Of a stretch of DNA of 14,808 bases, positions 1-6,800 are shown piece after piece. Position 1 is the stretch's first letter. Every line of letters starts with the position of its first letter. The stretch spans positions 1-14,808 of the forward strand of contig JABIRQ010000155.1 in NCBI GenBank assembly GCA_018699755.1, written 5' to 3'. Origin of the DNA: Rhodospirillaceae bacterium. Lineage in GTDB: Bacteria; Pseudomonadota; Alphaproteobacteria; CADEGL01. Both the position numbers and the translations under genes were made by a program. Below the pieces are notes generated by a model, which was not told the DNA's origin, did not search any database, and worked only from the letters and a program-made list of their open reading frames with translations.

Positions 1-17
1 AACACTCGCGGACCGGC

Positions 18-47
18 GATCCCCCCATTGGGTGCAATGGTGGGGTC
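18..47. other. Imperfect hairpin near the left edge
   Basis: Bases 18–30 pair with 35–47 around a four-base loop. The stem is about 13 bp, with one C·T mismatch and one T·G wobble. No clear T-run follows on either strand, so an intrinsic terminator is possible but not shown. The rest of 1–120 holds no ORF I would defend. Confidence 0.3.
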
Positions 48-120
48 AGGGTGCGTCCCTGTATGATTGGCGCGGACCCTAGGCTGGACCTTCGCGCGCG
101 TCAAGCGATCAGGGAGTCCC

Positions 121-324
121 TCAGATCGAGGCGAGCAAGGCGATCAGCACCACCGCGCAGCCCAGGCCGAGGGCCAATTCGGGCAGATGGCGGCGCAACG
201 GCCGAACGGCGCGGCGGCCGAACAGGCGCGCGGCATAGCGCCCGCCGCGATCCTCGGCCGCAGTCGGGCCGAGCCGGTCTTCCGTTTCCTCCAGGGCGGC
301 GAAGCTCTCCACCTCCGCCTCCAT
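121..324 (-). CDS. Possible small single-pass membrane protein
   Basis: This 67-residue ORF reads as an acidic N-terminus, a basic Arg-rich middle (about residues 26–46) and a hydrophobic C-terminal segment (about 49–67, LGLGCAVVLIALLA). That layout fits a tail-anchored inner-membrane protein. The start is an ATG whose bases overlap an ATG on the opposite strand, with only a weak GGA about 7 bases upstream. I recognise no family. Support is the composition and the tail segment, so the call is tentative. If it is not a gene, positions 1–475 hold no convincing coding sequence. Confidence 0.42.
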   Translation of the reverse strand: MEAEVESFAALEETEDRLGPTAAEDRGGRYAARLFGRRAVRPLRRHLPELALGLGCAVVLIALLASI

Positions 325-334
325 GCTCGTTTCC

Positions 335-347
335 GAGGAGGATCAGT
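335..347 (+). promoter_or_regulatory. Strong Shine-Dalgarno ahead of an out-of-frame ATG
   Basis: GAGGAGG at 335–341 sits 6 bases before an ATG at 348. That ATG opens a 56-residue frame ending at 518, overlapping the start of the DapA-type gene by 43 bases in another frame. The encoded peptide is Pro/Arg/Ser-rich and resembles nothing I know. It could be a translated leader that affects initiation at 476, or chance. Confidence 0.25.
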
Positions 348-475
348 ATGACCCAGGCGGCGATGCGAGTCGAACCATGCGGCCGCCCGCCGCTTGCGGG
401 CATCCGGCCTGCTGTGATGATATGCAGGGGATCCCGTTCCCACTCAATCTTCGCATCGCCGAGGACACCGGACCC

Positions 476-1444
476 ATGGCCCACAAGCTGCTCGAAGGCT
501 CCTTCGTCGCTCTGCTGACCCCCTTCAACGAAGACTATTCCGTCGATTGGGAGGGCTTCCGCACCCTGCTGGAATTCCACGCGGCCCACGGCACCAGGGC
601 GGTGCTGATCATGGGCTCGACCGGCGAGGCCTCGATGCTGGCGCCGGAGGAGAAGAAGGAGATCATCTCCAAGACCCTGGCCATGCGCACCGGCAAGATG
701 GAGCTGTGGTACGGCTGCACGGGCGCCCATACGGACGCCACCCTGTCGACCGTGCGCCATGCCAGCGCCGAGGACGCCGACGGCATCGTCGTGACCATCC
801 CATCCTATGTCGTGCCGCCCGAGGCCGATTCGATCGACTATTTCCTCGAAGTGGCCGATGCCGCGACCGTGCCGGTCGGCGTCTACAACAACCCGACGCG
901 GGTGAAGACCGACCTGTCGGCCGAGGCGATGATCAAGATCGCGAGCCACGAGAATATCGTGCTGCTGAAGGAGGCGACCTCGCGCGGCAACCAGATCGCC
1001 CAGATCGCCCGCGCCGGCCAGCACCTCTCCATCATGTGCTGCGATTCGCCCAATCTGGGCCTGGTCATGCAGGTGATGAGCCTGGGCGGCCACGGCACGG
1101 CCAATATGGGCGGCAACATCATCCCCGAGGAGATGGCGACGATCTCGGTGCCCTGGCGCGATTTCGGCCAGGTCGAGGCCTTCCGCGAAACCTATCTGCG
1201 GGTCCTGCCGCTGCTGCATTTCCACTATTCGGCCATCAACCCGGTCGCGGTGAAGGCCCTGGCGCGTGCCCTCGGCCTGCCGGCCGGCCCGTTCCGCCGC
1301 CCCTTGAAGGGGTTGGAGGGCGCGGCCCTGGCCAAGGGCGTGGAGATCGTGCGCGAACTCGGCATCGCCGAAAAATACGGCTACACCCTCGATCCGACCA
1401 ACAAAGTCACGACCATCGGCGCCGCGCGCGCGGCGGCCGAATAG
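476..1444 (+). CDS. DapA/NAL-superfamily lyase or synthase
   Basis: This 322-residue class I aldolase-fold enzyme forms a Schiff base with pyruvate or a related oxoacid. Known members include 4-hydroxy-tetrahydrodipicolinate synthase (DapA), N-acetylneuraminate lyase and sugar-acid dehydratases. Visible motifs are GSTGE at 47–51, Tyr111, YNNPTR at 137–142 and the Schiff-base Lys165 in LLKEAT. By my hand alignment these correspond to E. coli DapA Thr44/Thr45, Tyr107, Tyr133, Arg138 and Lys161 at a constant offset of +4. Ser48 replaces catalytic Thr44. The carboxylate-binding Arg142 favours a DapA-like substrate, but the extended C-terminus (DapA is about 292 residues) and the DUF1330 partner leave the specificity open. 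The start at 476 is chosen because GAGGA lies at 461–465 and homology begins there; an in-frame ATG at 323 would add 51 unlikely residues. dapF lies nearby, but a repeat element separates them. Confidence 0.88.
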   Translation: MAHKLLEGSFVALLTPFNEDYSVDWEGFRTLLEFHAAHGTRAVLIMGSTGEASMLAPEEKKEIISKTLAMRTGKMELWYGCTGAHTDATLSTVRHASAEDADGIVVTIPSYVVPPEADSIDYFLEVADAATVPVGVYNNPTRVKTDLSAEAMIKIASHENIVLLKEATSRGNQIAQIARAGQHLSIMCCDSPNLGLVMQVMSLGGHGTANMGGNIIPEEMATISVPWRDFGQVEAFRETYLRVLPLLHFHYSAINPVAVKALARALGLPAGPFRRPLKGLEGAALAKGVEIVRELGIAEKYGYTLDPTNKVTTIGAARAAAE

Positions 1445-1469
1445 ACCGCCGCCAACAGGGAGCAAACCC

Positions 1470-1763
1470 ATGTCCGCCTATCTGATCTTCCGTGTCTCCA
1501 ACGTCACCGATCCGGCCAAAATGCAGAAATACCGCGAGGATTCACCGGCCACCATCGACGCCTTCGGCGGCCGCCTGCTTGCCGCCGGCGAGGCCGAAAC
1601 CCATGAGGGCCCCAAGGAGACGGCGCGCACCGGCATCATCGAGTTCAAGGATATGGACACCGCCCGCGCCTGGATCACTTCGCCCGAATACAAGAAGGTC
1701 CAGGAAGCCCGCATGGGCGCGGCGGACATCCAACTCATCCTGGTCGACGGCTTGCCGGGTTAG
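1470..1763 (+). CDS. DUF1330 family protein
   Basis: This 97-residue protein starts with a YLIFRVSNVTDP strand and contains a KYREDSPATIDAFGGRLLAAG segment typical of DUF1330. Members adopt a ferredoxin-like dimeric alpha/beta-barrel fold, and their function is generally unassigned. It starts 25 bp after the stop of the DapA-type gene, with AGGGAG at 1457–1462 as ribosome-binding site, so the two are probably co-transcribed. Similar folds bind or modify small organic acids, which would suit a role beside an aldolase, but nothing here proves catalysis. Length is normal for the family. Confidence 0.8.
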   Translation: MSAYLIFRVSNVTDPAKMQKYREDSPATIDAFGGRLLAAGEAETHEGPKETARTGIIEFKDMDTARAWITSPEYKKVQEARMGAADIQLILVDGLPG

Positions 1764-1789
1764 ACTCTTCGAAGCACCCGATTCTTCTC

Positions 1790-1906
1790 ACTCCCACCCC
1801 GACCCTCCCCCATCGAGGGGGAGGGAGGTCTTCCATGTCATGCCTCAGTTCCCCCTCCCCCCTTGTGGGGGCTTGAGGGGCGAAACCCATCAAGTGGGTG
1901 GGGGGT
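1790..1906. repeat. G/C-rich palindromic intergenic repeat
   Basis: In the 221-bp gap before dapF there is a perfect 9-bp stem (CCCTCCCCC 1803–1811 with GGGGGAGGG 1817–1825). A second stem pairs C-run 1858–1862 with G-run 1867–1871. Outer arms at about 1790–1800 and 1893–1906 are loosely complementary. Clustered nested stems of this type are common multicopy intergenic elements in alphaproteobacteria. It may also end transcription of the upstream pair. I see no coding potential. Confidence 0.55.
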
Positions 1907-1984
1907 AAAATAGGCGCTTTCATAGTGCCCGCGTTCCGCACACCCGTTGGACAAGGCCGGGCCGTGGGCCATATAAGGCCGATC

Positions 1985-2842
1985 ATGGCCACGACGCCTT
2001 TCATGAAGATGCACGGCCTGGGCAACGACTTCGTCGTGCTCGACGGCCGGACGCATCCGATCCGCCTGGATCCCGAACGCGCCCGCGCGATCAGCGACCG
2101 GCGCCTGGGGGTGGGCTGCGACCAGCTCATCGTCATGCATCCGCCGCGCGCTTCCGGGGCCGAAGTCTTCATGCAGATCCTCAACGCCGACGGCGACGAG
2201 GTCGAAGCCTGCGGCAACGCCTCGCGCTGCGTGGGCGACCTGCTGATGCGCGAGAGCGGGCGGGACAGCAGCGTGATCGAGACGGTCTACGGCCTGTTGC
2301 CGGCGGAGCGCACCGAAGGCGGGCTGGTCGCGGTCGATATGGGGCGCGCGCGGGATCGCTGGGACGAGATTCCCCTGGCGGGCGAGGTGGACACCGATCA
2401 CGTCGATATCTCGGTCGGCCCCTTTTCCGACGGCTGCGCGGTCAATATCGGCAACCCCCATATCGTCTTCTTCGTCGAGGACATGGACACGATCGCCATC
2501 GAGGAATACGGCCCCCTGGTCGAGAAGCATCCCCTGTTTCCCCGGCGGACCAATGTCGAGGCCGTGCAGGTCCTGGACCGCGACCGGCTGCGCATGCGGG
2601 TCTGGGAGCGCGGCGTGGGGGTTACGCGGGCCTGCGGTTCGGGCGCCTGCGCAGCCCTGGTTGCCGCCGCCCGGCGGGGCCTGAGCGCGCGCAAGGCCGA
2701 GGTGATCCTGGACGGCGGCCCGCTCGTCGTCGAATGGCTGGAGAACGGCCATGTCCGCATGGCCGGGCCCGTGGCGCTGAGCTTCACGGGCGAGCTGGCC
2801 CCCGATCTAGCCGGCGATCTAGCCGGCGATCTGGCCGTCTGA
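1985..2842 (+). CDS. dapF: Diaminopimelate epimerase
   Basis: This cytosolic enzyme of 285 residues interconverts LL- and meso-diaminopimelate for lysine and peptidoglycan synthesis. The N-terminal MKMHGLGNDF motif (7–16) is diagnostic. The catalytic cysteine pair is present: Cys76 in EACGNASRC and Cys217 in RACGSGAC, as in E. coli DapF. The two halves are the usual pseudo-symmetric lobes. The start at 1985 places the family motif seven residues in; an in-frame ATG at 1898 lies inside the repeat element and is unlikely. The last ten residues (DLAGDLAGDL) come from a 12-bp tandem duplication and exceed the usual C-terminus. mtaB follows after 7 bp. Confidence 0.97.
   Translation: MATTPFMKMHGLGNDFVVLDGRTHPIRLDPERARAISDRRLGVGCDQLIVMHPPRASGAEVFMQILNADGDEVEACGNASRCVGDLLMRESGRDSSVIETVYGLLPAERTEGGLVAVDMGRARDRWDEIPLAGEVDTDHVDISVGPFSDGCAVNIGNPHIVFFVEDMDTIAIEEYGPLVEKHPLFPRRTNVEAVQVLDRDRLRMRVWERGVGVTRACGSGACAALVAAARRGLSARKAEVILDGGPLVVEWLENGHVRMAGPVALSFTGELAPDLAGDLAGDLAV
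2804..2833 (+). repeat. 12-bp tandem repeat in the dapF tail
   Basis: GATCTAGCCGGC occurs twice in tandem (2804–2815 and 2816–2827) and is followed by a partial third copy, GATCTG. It encodes repeated Asp-Leu-Ala-Gly just before the dapF stop. It looks like replication-slippage expansion of a dispensable tail. Confidence 0.9.
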
Positions 2843-2849
2843 CCCCGCC

Positions 2850-4088
2850 ATGGCCGCCCCCGACATCCTGACCTTCGGCTGCCGCCTGAACGCCTACGAG
2901 TCCGAAATCATGCGGAGCTTGGCGGCGGGGCGCGACGACATCGTGATCGTCAACACCTGCGCCGTGACCAAGGAAGCCGAACGCCAGGCACGCCAGGCGA
3001 TCCGCCGCACCGCGCGCGAGCGGCCCGGCGCCAGGATCGTTGTCACCGGCTGCGCCGCCCAGATCGACCCGGACCGCTTCGCCGCGATGCCCGAGGTCGC
3101 CCAAGTCCTGGGCAATGTCGAGAAGCTGGACCCGAAAAGCTGGGCGCCGGAAGCGGACGGGGCGGTCCTGGTCGGCGACATCATGGCCGTGACCGAGACG
3201 GCAGGGCATCTGATCGACGGCTTCGGCGAACGCGCCCGCGCCTTCGTCCAGGTCCAGACCGGCTGCGACCACCGCTGTACCTTCTGCATCATTCCGTTCG
3301 GGCGTGGGCCGAGCCGCAGCGTGCCCATGGGCCGGATCGCCGAGCAGACCCGCCGCCTGGTCGAGGCGGGCTACCGCGAGGTCGTGCTGACCGGGGTGGA
3401 CATGACCGCCTATGGCGCGGACCTGTCGGGCCGGCCGAACCTGGGCCAGATGGTCCGCCGCCTGCTGGCCGCCGTGCCGGAGCTGCCGCGCCTGCGCCTG
3501 TCCTCCCTTGACGCGGTGGAGATCGACGCGGACCTGATGGCCCTGTTCGGCGAGGAAGAGCGCCTGATGCCGCATCTCCATCTGAGCCTGCAGGCGGGGG
3601 ACGACATGATCCTGAAGCGCATGAAGCGGCGCCACAGCCGGGCCGATGCCGTGACCCTTTGCGCCGAGATCCGCCGACGCCGGCCGGATACCGTGTTCGG
3701 CGCCGACCTGATCGCCGGCTTCCCGACCGAGACCGACGAGATGGCCGAGAACAGCCTGCGCCTGATCGAGGATTGCGGCCTGACCCATCTGCACGTCTTT
3801 CCTTTCTCAGCCCGACCGGGCACCCCGGCGGCGCGCATGCCCCAGGTGCCGGGCGACCTGCGCAAGGCGCGGGCGGCGCGCTTGCGACAGGCGGGCGAAG
3901 CGGCGTTCCGCCGCCACCTGGACGACCAAGTCGGCCGGATCGCGCACGTCCTGGTCGAGGAGCCGGGCTTCGGCCGGTCGGAGCATTACGCCCCCGTGCG
4001 CCTGGGCCATGCGGCCGAGGCGAGCGAAATCGCGGCCGTGCGGGTCGCCGGGGTTCGCGACGGCGAACTGATCGCGGCGGCGGCATGA
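2850..4088 (+). CDS. mtaB: tRNA t6A37 methylthiotransferase MtaB
   Basis: This radical-SAM enzyme adds a methylthio group to N6-threonylcarbamoyladenosine at tRNA position 37, giving ms2t6A and helping decode ANN codons. The 412-residue protein has an N-terminal UPF0004 domain with three cluster-binding cysteines: Cys11 (TFGCRLN), Cys37 (NTCAVT) and Cys68 (TGCAAQ). The radical-SAM CxxxCxxC motif is Cys139, Cys143 and Cys146 (GCDHRCTFC), followed by the core domain and a C-terminal TRAM-like segment (about 350–412). FGCRLN fits the MtaB branch better than MiaB or RimO. It starts 7 bp after dapF without an obvious Shine-Dalgarno, and its stop overlaps ftsY in ATGA, so translational coupling on both sides is likely. 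Confidence 0.93.
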   Translation: MAAPDILTFGCRLNAYESEIMRSLAAGRDDIVIVNTCAVTKEAERQARQAIRRTARERPGARIVVTGCAAQIDPDRFAAMPEVAQVLGNVEKLDPKSWAPEADGAVLVGDIMAVTETAGHLIDGFGERARAFVQVQTGCDHRCTFCIIPFGRGPSRSVPMGRIAEQTRRLVEAGYREVVLTGVDMTAYGADLSGRPNLGQMVRRLLAAVPELPRLRLSSLDAVEIDADLMALFGEEERLMPHLHLSLQAGDDMILKRMKRRHSRADAVTLCAEIRRRRPDTVFGADLIAGFPTETDEMAENSLRLIEDCGLTHLHVFPFSARPGTPAARMPQVPGDLRKARAARLRQAGEAAFRRHLDDQVGRIAHVLVEEPGFGRSEHYAPVRLGHAAEASEIAAVRVAGVRDGELIAAAA

Positions 4089-5050
4089 GCGACGACCCCA
4101 CCAAGGGCACGGAAGAACAGGCCGAAGGCGGGCGCTGGTTCGGGCGCCTCAAATCCGGGCTCGGCCGCTCCTCCGACAAGTTGACCGGCGGCATCGCGGA
4201 TATCTTCACCAAGCGCAAGCTGGACGAGGAGTCCCTGGCCGAGCTGGAAGAGCTGCTGATCATGGCCGATCTCGGTCCCGCGACAGCGGCCAAGGTGGCG
4301 GATGATTTCGCCGGCGCGCGCTTCGGCAAGGAGGTCACGCCGGAAGAGGTGCGCGGCGCCCTCGCCGAACAGATCGCCGCCATCCTGGAGCCCGTCGCCC
4401 GGCCGATGGAAATCGACCCCGCGAAGAAGCCCTTCACCGTCCTCGTCGTGGGGGTCAACGGCACGGGCAAGACGACGACCATCGGCAAGCTGGCCAAGCG
4501 CCTGCGCGACGAAGGCCGCTCCGTGATGCTCTGCGCCGGCGACACCTTCCGCGCCGCGGCGATCGAACAGCTTCAGATCTGGGGCGAGCGGATCGGCGCG
4601 CCCGTCGTCGCGGGCCAGCAGGGCGCAAATCCGGCTGGCCTGGCCTTCGACGCCTTCGTGCGGGCCAAGGCCGAGGGGGCCGACGTGCTGCTGGTCGACA
4701 CGGCGGGCCGCCTGCACAACAAGGCGCATCTGATGGAGGAGTTGGAGAAGATCATCCGCGTGCTGCGCAAACATGACGACAGCGCGCCGCACGCGACCCT
4801 GCTGGTGCTCGACGCCACCACGGGCCAGAACGCCCTGGCCCAGGTCGAGACCTTCCAGAAGGCCGCGCCCCTGACCGGCCTGATCGTCACCAAGCTCGAC
4901 GGCTCGGCCCGGGGCGGGGTGATCGTCGCCCTGGCCGAACGGTTCGGCCTGCCCGTCAACGCCGTGGGCGTCGGCGAGGGCGCCGAGGACCTGCGCCCCT
5001 TCTCCGCCCGCGACTTCGCGCGCGGCTTGATGGGGCTAGGCGACCAATGA
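4085..5050 (+). CDS. ftsY: Signal recognition particle receptor FtsY
   Basis: This SRP-family GTPase docks SRP–ribosome complexes at the inner membrane. The 321-residue protein carries GVNGTGKT (123–130), DTFRAAA (153–159), DTAGR (205–209), TKLDG (269–273) and the closing GEGAEDLRPF, in canonical order. The N domain spans about 35–110. Before it comes only a short acidic start and an amphipathic WFGRLKSGL segment, so this is the short form without the long acidic A domain of E. coli FtsY. The start is the ATG of an ATGA overlap with mtaB; the frame stays open upstream only as an out-of-frame reading of mtaB. Its stop overlaps the next gene in the same way. Confidence 0.97.
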   Translation: MSDDPTKGTEEQAEGGRWFGRLKSGLGRSSDKLTGGIADIFTKRKLDEESLAELEELLIMADLGPATAAKVADDFAGARFGKEVTPEEVRGALAEQIAAILEPVARPMEIDPAKKPFTVLVVGVNGTGKTTTIGKLAKRLRDEGRSVMLCAGDTFRAAAIEQLQIWGERIGAPVVAGQQGANPAGLAFDAFVRAKAEGADVLLVDTAGRLHNKAHLMEELEKIIRVLRKHDDSAPHATLLVLDATTGQNALAQVETFQKAAPLTGLIVTKLDGSARGGVIVALAERFGLPVNAVGVGEGAEDLRPFSARDFARGLMGLGDQ

Positions 5051-5409
5051 CCCTGCGCAACGAAACCGAAATCGCCGGCTGGCACGCCCATATCTATTAC
5101 AAGGATGCCGAGGAGCGCGGCCATGCGGCGGTGCTCCGCAAGGCAATCGAGGCGCGCTTCGAGATGCGCATGGGGCGCTGGCGGGACGACCCGGTCGGGC
5201 CGCATCCCCGGCCGATGTTCCAGGTCGCCTTTGAGCCCGAGGTCTTCGCCGCGATCGTGCCCTGGCTGGCGCTCAACCGCGGCCCGCTGGCCATTCTGAT
5301 CCACCCGGAGACGGGGGATTCCGTGCCCGACCATGCCGAGCACGCCCTCTGGCTGGGCGAAAAGCTGCCTCTCGACATCGATTTCCTGCGCAACTTCGAT
5401 TCGGCCTGA
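5047..5409 (+). CDS. DOPA 4,5-dioxygenase family protein
   Basis: This 120-residue protein has the family signature: HAHIYY with His13 and His15, GPHP at 51–54, and HPETG…DHAEH with His86, His96 and His99. Characterised relatives are extradiol-type ring-cleaving enzymes acting on DOPA or other catechols. Many bacterial members have no known substrate. The start overlaps the ftsY stop in ATGA, so it is translated as the last gene of the dapF–mtaB–ftsY operon although it is not a housekeeping function. It is complete for this compact family. Its link with the Rieske module downstream, on the opposite strand, is uncertain. Confidence 0.85.
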   Translation: MTLRNETEIAGWHAHIYYKDAEERGHAAVLRKAIEARFEMRMGRWRDDPVGPHPRPMFQVAFEPEVFAAIVPWLALNRGPLAILIHPETGDSVPDHAEHALWLGEKLPLDIDFLRNFDSA

Positions 5410-5439
5410 GGCGGTCGGCGGTCGGCTCCTCGGCCCCAG

Positions 5440-5637
5440 CCCCCTCACCCAGCTTCGCCTAGGCGCAAAAGCGCCAAGGCTGCGCAACCCTCTCCCCCTG
5501 GTGAGGGAGAGGGACAAGGGGGGGCCATCCGAATCTTGAGAACCCACGCTGTTCCCCTCGCCCCCCGGGATCGGGGGGAGAGGGTTGCGCAGACTTGGCA
5601 AGGCGCAGCCGATCCTAGCCGGAGCTGGGTGAGGGGG
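5440..5637. repeat. 198-bp inverted-repeat element
   Basis: This fills most of the 279-bp gap between the dioxygenase-family gene and the Rieske gene. The outer arm CCCCCTCACCCAGCT (5440–5454) is exactly complementary to 5623–5637. The inner arm CTGCGCAACCCTCTCCCCC (5480–5498) is exactly complementary to 5574–5592. The stretch between arms is related but diverged. Inside lie a perfect 9-bp stem (5488–5496 with 5505–5513, 8-base loop) and a C6/G6 stem (5561–5566 with 5573–5578). There is no ORF worth calling. It resembles a non-autonomous palindromic repeat unit, and it can serve as a two-way transcription barrier between convergent genes. Confidence 0.8.
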
Positions 5638-5638
5638 T

Positions 5639-5652
5639 ACGACGATCGTCGT
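5639..5652. other. 14-bp perfect palindrome
   Basis: ACGACGATCGTCGT is fully self-complementary. It lies directly beside the large inverted repeat and 37 bp beyond the stop of the Rieske gene. It could be a protein-binding site, part of a terminator, or an insertion target of the repeat element. Confidence 0.5.
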
Positions 5653-5688
5653 CGGAGACGCCCCCTATGGTTGCGCCGCTCGTGCCAC

Positions 5689-6795
5689 TCAGCCTTCGTC
5701 CAGGGCCTCCAGGGTCCAGGCAACGAGGGATTGGATCGAATGCTCGCTGTTGACCCCGAAGGCGGGATCGACGACCAGGGGACCGGGGCGGTAGCCGATA
5801 TTGCCGAGGCCGCGCTGGACCGAGTTCACGATGGTCACGTCCTCGGCCACCGTGGTGTCGAGGTCCTGGCGGGCCAGGCCTTCGATGACGTCGGAGGCTA
5901 CGCCCTCGGGCGTGTACCAGCCGCGGTAGACGATCACCGAATCGACCCCGTCGGGGCGCCACAGATAGGTGTTCAGCACCCCGCCGGGATAGACCTGGAA
6001 GGAAAAGCCGGGCCACAGAAACCACGAGCTGTACTGCCCCGCATGCTCACTCGCGGAGAGGTCGACCGGGTAGGTCATGCGCTCGAGATTGGCGGCGACC
6101 GTGGTGTGGCGCAGGCAATAGCCCTGGGGCCGGATATCGTACATGTCAGGATCGACCACGCCGTTGGAGAAGGTCGGGTGGGTGACCCGGCAGTGGTAAC
6201 ACTCGTTGTAGTTCTCGACCGAGACCTTCCAGTTGCAGGCCTCGGGCACCGCGTTCGTCAGCACCGGGCGCAACGCCTCGATCCCCGGCACATAGGCGCG
6301 AAGCTGGTGCTCCAGATCGGGATACCACTCGGCCATGGGCGCCGCCTCGGGATCCAGGTTCACGAAGACGAAGCCGCAGAAGACCTCGACCTTCGCTTCC
6401 GTCAGACAGATCGCCGAAGCGTCGAAGCCCTGCACCTTCTCGGCATTGGGCGCGCCGCGCAGGCGGCCGTCGAGTTCGTAGGCCCAGGCGTGATAGGGGC
6501 AGCGCAGCACGCGGGCGTTGCCGCGACCCTCGACCAGTTCGTGGGCGCGGTGCATGCAGACATTGTGAAAGACGCGGATGGCGCCCTCGCGGTCGCGCAG
6601 GGCGAACAGACCCTGGCCGCAGATGTCGAAGGCGAGATAGTCGCCGGGCTGCGCGATTTCCGACTGGTGGCAGGCATATTGCCAGGTGCGGAAATGGACC
6701 GCCCGCTTCTCCCGCTCGTAGATGTCCGGGTCCGTGTAGTAACGCCCGGCCAGCGCCGTGGCCGGCGCACGCATCGATACCGCCGCTTCCGCCAT
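5689..6795 (-). CDS. Rieske oxygenase, quaternary-amine type
   Basis: This 368-residue alpha subunit of a Rieske non-heme iron oxygenase probably hydroxylates an N-methyl (or adjacent) carbon so that it leaves as formaldehyde. The [2Fe-2S] ligands are Cys80, His82, Cys99 and His102 (CMHRAH…CPYHAW). The mononuclear iron site is NYNECYHCRVTH: His201, His206 and probably Asp319 in EDVTIV. The bridging residue is Glu198 instead of the Asp usual in ring-hydroxylating enzymes, as in carnitine monooxygenase CntA. I believe stachydrine demethylase and glycine-betaine demethylase also share this. The start is the ATG at 6795, with GGAG 8 bases ahead, inside the end of the rpiR-type gene 5 bp upstream. 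The two genes are therefore co-transcribed. No reductase or ferredoxin gene is in the window. Substrate is not determinable from sequence alone. Confidence 0.9.
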   Translation of the reverse strand: MAEAAVSMRAPATALAGRYYTDPDIYEREKRAVHFRTWQYACHQSEIAQPGDYLAFDICGQGLFALRDREGAIRVFHNVCMHRAHELVEGRGNARVLRCPYHAWAYELDGRLRGAPNAEKVQGFDASAICLTEAKVEVFCGFVFVNLDPEAAPMAEWYPDLEHQLRAYVPGIEALRPVLTNAVPEACNWKVSVENYNECYHCRVTHPTFSNGVVDPDMYDIRPQGYCLRHTTVAANLERMTYPVDLSASEHAGQYSSWFLWPGFSFQVYPGGVLNTYLWRPDGVDSVIVYRGWYTPEGVASDVIEGLARQDLDTTVAEDVTIVNSVQRGLGNIGYRPGPLVVDPAFGVNSEHSIQSLVAWTLEALDEG

Positions 6796-6800
6796 CGCCC

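Noticed and set aside
476..1444. Calling the DapA-type gene dapA because dapF is nearby
   Set aside because: A repeat element and a DUF1330 gene lie between them, and the superfamily covers many substrates.
101..1471. 456-residue minus-strand ORF opposite the DapA-type gene
   Set aside because: Composition is the Gly/Arg/His/Gln-rich pattern of an antisense shadow, while the plus strand has full DapA catalytic motifs.
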